DNA of 7,482 nucleotides from Phycisphaerales bacterium (GCA_003152975.1 PMBP01000217.1:14206-21687); one strand, 5' to 3'. Shown: positions 1-6,364, counted from the first letter of the stretch. Notes: generated by a model not told the origin, from the sequence alone. Translations and numbers: made by a program.

Positions 1-110
1 TAGAATCCGTGCGGGCGCTGGCCGATCCGGCCCGATTGCAGGAACCGCAGGTCCGCCATTTCAATGGCGATGCATGCATCGAGGGACTCCTTCGGCCGAC
101 GGAAGATTGA
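1..110 (+). CDS. 3' end of an unidentified protein gene (partial, runs off the left edge)
   Basis: An open frame enters from the left edge and ends at TGA 108-110, giving a 35-residue C-terminal tail that includes the stretch RHFNGDACIEGLL. About two thirds of its codons end in G or C, as in the genes beside it, and the stop lies 21 bases before a gene with its own ribosome binding site. Both points support real coding sequence. The pattern of a helix followed by GDA and a final leucine-rich helix is loosely like the C-terminus of some GT-B glycosyltransferases, but this is far too short to assign. It probably shares an operon with the CofE-like gene that follows. Confidence 0.5.
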   Translation, partial: ESVRALADPARLQEPQVRHFNGDACIEGLLRPTED

Positions 111-131
111 CCCTGTAGTCTGGAGGACTCT

Positions 132-1055
132 GTGAAGAAGATCGAAGTGTTCGGTTTGCAGACTATCCCGGAAATCAAGCCGGGCGACGCGTTGCCGAAG
201 ATTGTCCTCGATTGCGCCACACAGGAGGGGTGCGGCCTGAAGGAAAAGGACATCGTCGTGCTGACCAGCAAGATTCTGTCCAAGTCGATGGGCCTGATGG
301 TCAAGCTCGAAGAAGTTCGGCCGAGCGAGAAGGCCGTGGCCCTGGGCAAGCAGATCGGCAAGGATCCGCGGATCATCCAGTTGATCTGGAATCTCGGGCA
401 CGAGATCATCGCCGCGATCCCCGTCAGCGGGATGGTCGTGGATTCGATCCTCGGCGATTGCACCCGGCGGCAGGAGGCGGGGGTGCTGTGCGACAAGGAA
501 GGCGCCATGTGCGTGACGCGGGACCCGGCGGGACGGATCTTCACGCAGGAATCGGGCATCGACGGCAGCAACCACCCCAAGGGCATCGTGAGTATTCCGC
601 CGCCCGATCCGGACGAGGCGGCCGAGGCCGTCCGCGAGGAAATCCGGAATTTGACGGGCGTTAATGTCGCGGTCATCATCGCCGACACCGAACTGATCGG
701 CATGGGGACGCTGGATGTGGCCATCGGCAGCTCCGGGATCAACCCGCGGCCGAATTACTTTGGCCACACGGACAGTTTCGGCAAGCCGAAGTTCGGCGGC
801 ATGGACATCGTCGCGCACGAACTGACCTGCGCATCGGCGCTGCTGTTCGGACAGTTGACGGCCGCGATCCCGGCGGTGATCGTCCGCGGCTACGAGTGTG
901 CGTTCGACGAAAAAGCCACCATCGCCAATACGCTTTGGGGATCGGCGGGAACGGGTCAATGGCGGCAATTGCTCAAGGACACGCTGCGGGCCACGGCCTG
1001 CGTCAAGCCGCTGCCGACCCGGCTGGCACTGAAACTGCTGAGTTGGTTTGTGTAG
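132..1055 (+). CDS. Divergent CofE-family protein (coenzyme F420-0:L-glutamate ligase-like)
   Basis: CofE enzymes use GTP and divalent metal to join L-glutamate to F420-0 by an amide bond in the cytoplasm. This 307-residue protein shows the family frame: the N-terminal PEIKPGD (13-19), the VVLTSKILSK segment (42-51), GIDGSN (142-147), DPD (159-161), the ADT metal-site segment (184-186), DVAIG (195-199) and IVRG (250-253). It departs at key points. The usual GRxxR after the DT pair is replaced by ELIGMG, the ES of the conserved LxES helix is LG (88-89), and the usual ADE is AHE (228-230). About 30 extra residues lie around 95-128 and carry C110, C120 and C127. It therefore belongs to the family by fold, but F420 ligation is uncertain; it may ligate an amino acid to another acceptor. 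The start is GTG 132, with GGAGG at 122-126 and a 5-base spacer. No other F420 gene is in view. Confidence 0.8.
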   Translation: MKKIEVFGLQTIPEIKPGDALPKIVLDCATQEGCGLKEKDIVVLTSKILSKSMGLMVKLEEVRPSEKAVALGKQIGKDPRIIQLIWNLGHEIIAAIPVSGMVVDSILGDCTRRQEAGVLCDKEGAMCVTRDPAGRIFTQESGIDGSNHPKGIVSIPPPDPDEAAEAVREEIRNLTGVNVAVIIADTELIGMGTLDVAIGSSGINPRPNYFGHTDSFGKPKFGGMDIVAHELTCASALLFGQLTAAIPAVIVRGYECAFDEKATIANTLWGSAGTGQWRQLLKDTLRATACVKPLPTRLALKLLSWFV

Positions 1056-1064
1056 GAATCACGC

Positions 1065-1084
1065 GGGCGGTTCGCGAACCGCCC
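1065..1084. repeat. Perfect 20-bp palindrome between convergent genes
   Basis: The sequence gggcggttcgcgaaccgccc equals its own reverse complement. As RNA from either strand it can form an 8-bp GC-rich stem closed by a CGCG loop. It starts 10 bases after the stop of the CofE-like gene and ends 28 bases before the stop of uvrC, so it sits where a shared terminator would be expected. Neither side has a run of T, so it does not meet the usual intrinsic-terminator pattern. It could instead be one copy of a dispersed REP-like palindrome. Confidence 0.6.
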
Positions 1085-1112
1085 TTACCGATATTGAGTA
1101 ATCATTCACCAA

Positions 1113-2459
1113 TCAATCGTTTTCGTTGAGGACTTTCTTGCTGCGCAGGATATGGTGATAGTGCTGCGCGAAGCGGTGGGCCTCGTCGCGGACATATTGC
1201 AGCAGCCGGCGCACCGGCGAATTGGAAGCCAGCCGGATCGGCTCGGCGCTGCCCTGCCGGAAAATCAGCTCTTCTTTCTTGGCGATCGAGGCCAGAATCG
1301 GTGGGTGGGCCTTTAATTCCCGAAAGGCATCCTCGGCAGCGTGCAGTTGGCCAATTCCGCCGTCGATGAGGACCATGTCCGGCCACAACTCCTCGCCCTG
1401 CACAGCGCGGCTGTATCGGCGGGAAACGATTTCCCGCAGGCAGGCGTAGTCGTCGATGCCGGAGACGGTCTTGATGCGGAACCGGCGGTAGCCGCTCTTG
1501 AAGGGCCGGCCGTCGATGAACTGCACCATCGAGCCAACGGTCTCGCTGCCGCCGATGTGGGCGATGTCGAAGCCCTCGATGACGCGGATGGGCTGGTCTG
1601 AATCGAAGAGCCGCTGGAGCTGTTCGACGGCCTCGGTCGGATCGCCGGCGAAGACCTCCGGCTGGACATTGCCCTCGACGGTCCCCCGCCGGTCGAGGGA
1701 TTCGATCCAGCGGATCCGGTCGCGGCAGGTCGCGGCGGTTTCGAAGTCGAGCTTGTGCGAGGCCTCGTCCATATCGCGATGGAGCTGCCGCAGGACCGAC
1801 GCGCGTTTGGACTGGAGGAACTGGACCAGGTCCCGGATGACTTTGCGGTAGTCCTCTTTGCCGATGCGGTCGCCGCAGGGAGCGGTGCATTGGTGAATGC
1901 TGTAAAGCAGGCATGGGCGGAAAAACCGCCGCTTGTCGTCGGAGGTGCGAATCTCCAGGCCACAGGTGCGAAACCGAAAGATCTTCTGGAGGACCACCAT
2001 CACGGCCCGCAGGTCGTTGACGGCCGTGAACGGCCCGAAGAGGCGGCTGCGGCGATTGCGGGGATTGCGGGTGATGTACACGCCGGGAAATTCCTCCCGC
2101 GTGGTGATCTCCAGATACGGGAAGGTCTTGTCATCGACCAGGTCGGTGTTGTACGGCGGGCGGATGTCCTTGATCAGCCGGGCCTCCTGCAGGATGGCCT
2201 CGACCTCGCTGGGGGTTTGAAGGTAATCGACCGTCTGGACTTTGTCGATCATCTCGACGATCTTGGGGCCCCGCGAGGCCAGCAGGTCGCTGGAGGGCTG
2301 AAAGTAGTTGGCCACACGACTGCGAAGATTGAGGGCCTTGCCGACATACAGGACGGTGTCGTCGGCGGCCTTCATGAAGTACAGACCGGGGGTCGTGGGA
2401 AACGACTTGATCGACTCCCGAATCCTGTCCAACCGATCTGGATTATCTGAATTTTCCAT
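1113..2459 (-). CDS. uvrC: UvrC, excinuclease ABC subunit C (compact form)
   Basis: UvrC makes both incisions in nucleotide excision repair after UvrA and UvrB load at damaged DNA. The 448-residue protein has, in order: a GIY-YIG nuclease (PGLY at 24-27, YVGKALNLRSR at 38-48, SEVEA at 84-88); a cysteine cluster C166, C183, C191, C195 with the C-x7-C-x3-C end spacing seen in the proposed [4Fe-4S] site of E. coli UvrC; a UVR motif for UvrB contact (about 228-257, core DFETAATCRDRI); and the RNase H-like nuclease with its DDH triad at D298 (FDIAH), D366 (LIDGG) and H428 (DEAHRF). UvrC is usually about 600 residues. Here FDIAH follows the UVR motif by only about 40 residues, where about 160 is normal, and the chain ends at KKVLNEND without the tandem helix-hairpin-helix domain. 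An in-frame ATG at 2612 would add 51 residues with no family resemblance, so the start at 2459 (MENSDN) was chosen. AGGGGA (2470-2475) lies 10 bases upstream. Confidence 0.93.
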   Translation of the reverse strand: MENSDNPDRLDRIRESIKSFPTTPGLYFMKAADDTVLYVGKALNLRSRVANYFQPSSDLLASRGPKIVEMIDKVQTVDYLQTPSEVEAILQEARLIKDIRPPYNTDLVDDKTFPYLEITTREEFPGVYITRNPRNRRSRLFGPFTAVNDLRAVMVVLQKIFRFRTCGLEIRTSDDKRRFFRPCLLYSIHQCTAPCGDRIGKEDYRKVIRDLVQFLQSKRASVLRQLHRDMDEASHKLDFETAATCRDRIRWIESLDRRGTVEGNVQPEVFAGDPTEAVEQLQRLFDSDQPIRVIEGFDIAHIGGSETVGSMVQFIDGRPFKSGYRRFRIKTVSGIDDYACLREIVSRRYSRAVQGEELWPDMVLIDGGIGQLHAAEDAFRELKAHPPILASIAKKEELIFRQGSAEPIRLASNSPVRRLLQYVRDEAHRFAQHYHHILRSKKVLNEND

Positions 2460-2492
2460 GGTCCCGCAATCCCCTGTGGATCTGACGGGGAT

Positions 2493-2521
2493 ATTGTACC
2501 GAATTGGCCGGCCCGAACCAA
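2493..2521 (-). promoter_or_regulatory. Predicted sigma-70-type promoter for uvrC
   Basis: On the minus strand TTGGTT (2516-2521) and TACAAT (2493-2498) are separated by exactly 17 bases. The -10 matches five of six consensus bases and the -35 keeps the TTG. Transcription would begin near 2486, giving a leader of about 27 bases before the ATG at 2459, with the AGGGGA ribosome binding site inside it. This is prediction by pattern only. Confidence 0.45.
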
Positions 2522-2545
2522 CGGGGAATTCGTTGAAGTGGGAGG

Positions 2546-2573
2546 TTTCCCTGCGGGGAAAAACTGGTATAAT
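2546..2573 (+). promoter_or_regulatory. Predicted promoter for the pilT unit, with extended -10
   Basis: TGGTATAAT at 2565-2573 is a perfect -10 hexamer with the extended TGn element. The -35 region is poor (TTTCCC at 2546-2551, 16-base spacer), which extended -10 promoters tolerate. Transcription would start near 2580, about 32 bases before the ATG at 2612. An inverted repeat, TTTCCC (2546-2551) and GGGAAA (2556-2561), spans the -35 to spacer region and could be a small operator. That last point is speculative. Confidence 0.5.
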
Positions 2574-2611
2574 GATTCTCAAACACGACCTGAGAAACGG
2601 AAGGGAAAACA

Positions 2612-3760
2612 ATGGGAGCGGGATTTTCAGTCGATGCCAAGGTCTATCCGGCCGGCGAAGGCGTCAAGCTGAGCATGACGGACCTGCTGGCCTATTTCCA
2701 GCGGCAGGGCGCTATGCGGGTCTCCGACCTGCACATCAAGATCGGGGCCGTTCCGGCGTACCGGATCGACGGCGACCTGGTCAAACTCAAGGGCGCCGTC
2801 ATCACGGAGGAACTGGCGCGGCAATTGATCTATTCGCTGCTGACCGACGCCGATATCGCCCTCCTTGAGCGGGATTTTACCGTGGATTGTTCCTACCAGT
2901 TCGGCGACATCCATTTCCGGATGAACGCCTTCCGCGACTACGAAGGGCTGGCCATCGCCATCCGCGCGCTGGGCGCCGATGTTCCCAAGCCGCAGGACAT
3001 CGGCTTTCCGAACGACTGCTGGCGGGATATCTGCCGCCGCACGCACGGACTGGTCCTGTTCACCGGCATCACCGGGGCCGGTAAGAGCACAACTATTGCA
3101 TCGATTATTGAAAGAATCAACGCCGATCGTGCCTGCCGGATCATCACCATCGAAGATCCGGTTGAATACATGTTCGCCCAGAAGAACAGCCTGATCTCGC
3201 AGCGGGAGGTCGGCCGGGATGTCCGCAGTTTTGACACGGGACTTCGGTCGATGATGCGGGAGGATCCGGATGTGATTTTCGTCGGTGAGATGCGGGATTC
3301 GGAAACGGTCTCGTTGACCCTTACGGCCGCCGAGACCGGCCACCTGGTCTTCTCCACGCTGCATACCCGCGATGTGACCGGCTCGATCACCCGTATCCTA
3401 GATTTTTTCCCGTCGGGCCGACAGGATGAAGTCCGTAACCAGCTTTCGCTGGGCCTGGCCTATGTGATCAGCCAGAAGCTGATTCCTCGCAAAAACGGAA
3501 ACGGTCGCCTGGTCGCCATGGAAATCCTCAACAACAATTACGCCGCGGCCAACCTGATCCGCAAGGGCAAGGTCGAACAGATCTACTCGATCATGCAGAC
3601 CAAGACCAAGAACCAGCAGAACGAAAAGATGATCACCTTCGAGCGACATCTGGCCCAGTTGGTCAAGCGCGGCGAGATCGATCTGCTCGAGGCCCAGAAG
3701 TGGGCCAACGATCTGAACAGCTTCGAAGACGCCATGAAGTCCGACTCCGACATCGAATAG
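2612..3760 (+). CDS. pilT: PilT-family type IV pilus twitching ATPase
   Basis: This cytoplasmic hexameric ATPase powers retraction of type IV pili at the inner-membrane base. The 382 residues show the N-terminal domain motif VSDLHIKIG (37-45) followed by YRIDGDL (50-56), then the RecA-like core: Walker A GITGAGKST (152-160), Asp box EDPVEY (181-186), Walker B segment DPDVIFVGEMRD (218-229) and His box AETGHLVFSTLHT (240-252). GEMRD, rather than the GEIRD common in the PilB/GspE extension ATPases, and the absence of a large N-terminal domain or a tetracysteine zinc motif favour PilT. The C-terminus NLIRKGKVEQIYSIMQT (314-330) also fits. The length and acidic tail resemble PilU, so a PilU-like role is possible. 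The start at 2612 has GGAAGGG (2599-2605) 6 bases upstream; ATG 2675 (MTDLLAYF) is a possible alternative, closer to typical PilT starts. The next gene is coupled to it. Confidence 0.92.
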   Translation: MGAGFSVDAKVYPAGEGVKLSMTDLLAYFQRQGAMRVSDLHIKIGAVPAYRIDGDLVKLKGAVITEELARQLIYSLLTDADIALLERDFTVDCSYQFGDIHFRMNAFRDYEGLAIAIRALGADVPKPQDIGFPNDCWRDICRRTHGLVLFTGITGAGKSTTIASIIERINADRACRIITIEDPVEYMFAQKNSLISQREVGRDVRSFDTGLRSMMREDPDVIFVGEMRDSETVSLTLTAAETGHLVFSTLHTRDVTGSITRILDFFPSGRQDEVRNQLSLGLAYVISQKLIPRKNGNGRLVAMEILNNNYAAANLIRKGKVEQIYSIMQTKTKNQQNEKMITFERHLAQLVKRGEIDLLEAQKWANDLNSFEDAMKSDSDIE

Positions 3761-3770
3761 GGGTATCCCT

Positions 3771-4673
3771 GTGACGATTTCGTTTGACTGTCCCGGTTGC
3801 GGCCGCATCTGTGGATTCGCCGATCAACATGCCGGGCGGACCGCCCGCTGCACCCGGTGCCAGCAGCGGTTTGTCATTCCCGCCGTCGATGGCTGCAAGG
3901 CCGAAAAGGTCAATCTGACGCCGGACGCCGTTGTACCGGGTTTCTTTCGGGCGGCGCTGGTCCGGACCTGGACGGCCTTTTTCCATCGCGAAAGCTCCAC
4001 GGCGGTCGTGTTCCTGGTGGCGTTGGTAACCTTCCGGTTTTTCCTGGCCAACATCGATCTTTCGGCCGTGATGCCGGGGTTCGCACTGATAGTCCCCATT
4101 GGTTGGATTGTCATCATCCTGACCTGGGGTTGCCAGATCGGGTACTACATGGAAACGATCGCCAACACGCTGGCGGGCTGGGATGAATACCTCCTGCCCG
4201 ATGTCGGCAGCGGATTTGAATTTCTCGGCGGCGTCATCCAGTCACTGTATCTATATATTGTGGCGCTAATATTAATGGAACTACCATTTCTTATGCTGGT
4301 CAACTGGATGCAGAGCAACCAGATCGGTTCTCCGTGGATGTGGCACGCCTTAACGCTGGGGGGATTCGGCCTGTTTCCAATCGCCCTGCTGATCCTGACC
4401 GGGGGCCCGGAGATCTACTGCATCTTCCGGCCGGACTACATTGTGCTCCCTATCGTGCGGGCCGCCGGGCCGTATGCCGTGGTGGTGGGGATGTTCGTCC
4501 TGGCCGGCTGGGTTGAAATCGCCTCCGCACAATACCACGCCGTCAAAGACCAGCCCATCTCCATCGTGATCCTGCATTGGGCGGGCAATGTTCTGGCGGC
4601 CCTGCTGGGATTAGCTGCCATGCGGATGGTGGGCCTGTTCGGACGCCACTACCGCTGCAAGTTCCCCTGGTGA
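3771..4673 (+). CDS. Zinc-ribbon membrane protein with about six transmembrane helices, function unknown
   Basis: The N-terminus (1-37) is a zinc ribbon: C7-x2-C10 and C27-x2-C30, in the CPGCG...AGRTARCTRC pattern frequent in planctomycete proteins, with an extra C14. A linker leads to a hydrophobic region with about six predicted helices near 76-96, 100-126, 151-177, 192-211, 222-249 and 262-289. Between helices 2 and 3 lies GYYMETIANTLAGWDEYLLPD (124-144 region). This, together with the aromatic end RHYRCKFPW, loosely resembles DUF4013-type membrane proteins; that link is from memory. The GTG start at 3771 has AGGGG (3759-3763) 7 bases upstream, overlapping the pilT TAG, so translation is probably coupled to pilT. 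The pairing suggests a role at the pilus base or in the envelope, but this is only context. Codons for residues 160-174 are unusually AT-rich for this gene. Confidence 0.85.
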   Translation: MTISFDCPGCGRICGFADQHAGRTARCTRCQQRFVIPAVDGCKAEKVNLTPDAVVPGFFRAALVRTWTAFFHRESSTAVVFLVALVTFRFFLANIDLSAVMPGFALIVPIGWIVIILTWGCQIGYYMETIANTLAGWDEYLLPDVGSGFEFLGGVIQSLYLYIVALILMELPFLMLVNWMQSNQIGSPWMWHALTLGGFGLFPIALLILTGGPEIYCIFRPDYIVLPIVRAAGPYAVVVGMFVLAGWVEIASAQYHAVKDQPISIVILHWAGNVLAALLGLAAMRMVGLFGRHYRCKFPW

Positions 4674-4692
4674 GGTCTGTTCCCCTTGCAGC
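4654..4692. repeat. Interrupted 8-bp inverted repeat between convergent gene ends
   Basis: GCTGCAAG (4654-4661) and CTTGCAGC (4685-4692) are perfect reverse complements 23 bases apart. They enclose the stop codon of the zinc-ribbon gene and end directly before the stop of the histidine kinase on the other strand. GTTCCCCT also occurs twice as a direct repeat (4661-4668 and 4679-4686). There is no T run. It could be a weak shared terminator or a chance match. Confidence 0.3.
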
Positions 4693-6312
4693 TCAGGAGG
4701 GATTTGTCTGTGCCGTCGGGGTTACGATCGGCAGATCGACGAAAAAGGTCGCTCCCTGGCCCAGCTCGCTTTCCACCCAGATCGTTCCGGACAGCAGCGA
4801 GGTCAGTTCCCGGCTGATCGCCAGCCCCAGACCGGTGCCCTGGCCGGGACGGGTGATGGACCCATCGACCTGCCGGAACTTCTCGAAGATCGTCTGGTGA
4901 TTTTCTTTGGCGATTCCCGGTCCGTTGTCGGCCAGGACGATCCGGACGGTCTTGTCGTCCAGCAGCGCCGCCGACAGCCGGATGCGTCCGGCGGCCGGGG
5001 TGAACTTGACGGCATTGCTGAACAGGTTGGACAGGATCTGCCGCAGCTTGCCCGGGTCCGTCAGCAACAGCGGAATCTCGGGATCCACCGACAACGACAC
5101 CTCCTGCTCCTTTTCCATGCTGATGGGGGCGAAAAACTCCGCGATCGACTCGCACATCGTCCCGAGGGCGGTCTTTTCGACATGCAGTTCCATCTTGCCC
5201 GCCTCAGCCTTTGCCAGATCGAGCAGATCGTTGATCAGGTTGAGCAGGGCCCGGCCGCTGGCGATGATATTCTGGGCATACCGTCGCGATTTTTCCAGGT
5301 CGGCCCCGGGTTTCTCGTGCAGCAGTTGCGCAAATCCGAGGATCGCATTCAGCGGCGTGCGGACCTCGTGCGACATGTTGGCCAGGAATTCGCCCTTGAG
5401 CTTGTTGGCCCGGAATAGTTCGATATTCCGCTCCGAAAGCTCTGCAATTTTGGCGTCGAGCTGGATATTGGCGTGGCGGAGCCGGGTCTGGGATTCCTGC
5501 AGGACATCGAGCATGTGGTTGAACGCATCGGACAGCTTTTCGAATTCGTCTCCGCTCTTGAGGGCGCTCCGCAACTCGAGATTGCCGTCGGCGATGTTGT
5601 TGGCCATCGCCCGGAGCTGGCGTATCGGCCGCAGGATGGTCCGCTGGGTGATGGCGTAAAAGGCCACCATCGCCGCGGTCGCCGCCAGGAGCCCGGCCAG
5701 GATCGCCGCGATCCGGTTGATCAGGATCGTCTTGGCCCGTTCCCGGGCTTGGATCTGGACCTGGATCGCCCCGATCACCTCATTTTTCGTAAAGGGCGAC
5801 GCCGAACCCTGCGCGGTGTGACAGGTCAGGCAAAAATCCCCGCTGCGGACAAGTCGGACATACCGATAGACGGCCCCGGCGCTGGGGAAATTGGTCCAGG
5901 CCGTGTCCTCGCGGTCGGCGCCGGCTCGAAGAGTTTCGATGCTCCGCCGTACCCGGGACTCCAGATTCACCGGCAGGGGCGTTTCCGGTTTGCCCAGCCG
6001 AATCCAGCCGACCATCGTCTGGTTGGGGTCCTGGATCAGCCGCATGTCCCCCAGGATCGGCAGGCCTTTGGGGTTGTTGGCCGCGACCTGGAAATGGCGT
6101 TCGAGAATCGTGGCCGAGACCGCCCGGCCGGCATCCAGCGCGATCTTTTCGGTGAGCTTGTCCATCCACAGGTAGGGAATGTACAACGCCACCGTTAAGC
6201 TGAGCAGAATCGCCAGCCCGAACTGCAGCCGGAACTTGGCCGCCAGCGAGATGGGTTTCAATCGGGCCCGATGGAGCCAGCGATTGAGCGTCTCGATCCA
6301 TCGTGATGCCAT
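4693..6312 (-). CDS. Membrane sensor histidine kinase with a c-type haem motif in its sensor domain
   Basis: This 539-residue kinase should autophosphorylate on histidine and pass phosphate to a response regulator, none of which is in the window. After a cytoplasmic N-terminus come helix 1 (about 30-49), an extracytoplasmic sensor (50-198), helix 2 (about 199-220), HAMP (about 221-274), a coiled coil (about 270-308), HisKA with the H box SHEVRTPLN (314-322, H315), and an HATPase domain with N box NLFSNAVKFT (429-438), G1 DNGPGI (462-467), F box FEKFRQVD (476-483) and G2 GTGLGL (492-497). All catalytic boxes are intact. The sensor ends with CLTCH (161-165), a CxxCH covalent haem site, followed by VIGAIQVQI (179-187). 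This arrangement fits the Tll0287-like (DUF3365) sensor domain, so redox, gas or haem-ligand sensing is inferred. There is no receiver domain. AGGGGAAGG (6321-6329) lies 8 bases before the ATG. It is 45 bases downstream of aspS on the same strand. Confidence 0.92.
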   Translation of the reverse strand: MASRWIETLNRWLHRARLKPISLAAKFRLQFGLAILLSLTVALYIPYLWMDKLTEKIALDAGRAVSATILERHFQVAANNPKGLPILGDMRLIQDPNQTMVGWIRLGKPETPLPVNLESRVRRSIETLRAGADREDTAWTNFPSAGAVYRYVRLVRSGDFCLTCHTAQGSASPFTKNEVIGAIQVQIQARERAKTILINRIAAILAGLLAATAAMVAFYAITQRTILRPIRQLRAMANNIADGNLELRSALKSGDEFEKLSDAFNHMLDVLQESQTRLRHANIQLDAKIAELSERNIELFRANKLKGEFLANMSHEVRTPLNAILGFAQLLHEKPGADLEKSRRYAQNIIASGRALLNLINDLLDLAKAEAGKMELHVEKTALGTMCESIAEFFAPISMEKEQEVSLSVDPEIPLLLTDPGKLRQILSNLFSNAVKFTPAAGRIRLSAALLDDKTVRIVLADNGPGIAKENHQTIFEKFRQVDGSITRPGQGTGLGLAISRELTSLLSGTIWVESELGQGATFFVDLPIVTPTAQTNPS

Positions 6313-6343
6313 CCGGCGATCCTTCCCCTGCCCGCGGCACGAA

Positions 6344-6364
6344 GGAATAGCCGTCGGCTATTCC
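6344..6364. repeat. Hairpin covering the aspS stop codon
   Basis: GGAATAGCC (6344-6352) and GGCTATTCC (6356-6364) form a perfect 9-bp stem with a 3-base loop. The aspS stop codon (6358-6360 on the minus strand) lies in one arm. No T run follows on the minus strand, so full termination is doubtful. It may attenuate read-through from aspS into the histidine kinase, protect the 3' end of the aspS message, or be a dispersed palindrome. Confidence 0.5.

Noticed and set aside
1102..1914. Long open frame on the minus strand inside uvrC, in another frame
   Set aside because: It is arginine- and proline-rich low-complexity translation typical of a shifted frame in GC-rich DNA, and it lies fully over convincing uvrC coding sequence.
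1755..2450. 231-residue open frame on the plus strand opposite uvrC
   Set aside because: It is antisense to conserved UvrC domains, has no recognisable domain and no convincing ribosome binding site. Long antisense frames are expected at this GC content.
2506..2513. GGCCGGCC 8-bp palindrome in the divergent intergenic region
   Set aside because: A short GC palindrome is expected by chance in DNA of this composition, and it falls in the spacer of the predicted uvrC promoter without other support.
2460..2612. An upstream in-frame ATG that would lengthen UvrC by 51 residues
   Set aside because: The added residues have no UvrC resemblance, the predicted uvrC promoter lies within this stretch, and the GIY-YIG domain starts normally from the ATG at 2459.
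3083..3121. A run of A/T-ending codons just after Walker A in pilT
   Set aside because: It is short and in the most conserved part of the gene, with amino acids (T, I, E) that naturally permit such codons; too small to call a signal.
5473..6198. 241-residue open frame on the plus strand opposite the histidine kinase
   Set aside because: It is the antisense shadow of the sensor, HAMP and helix regions; its composition (many G, R, P, D) is that of a shadow frame.
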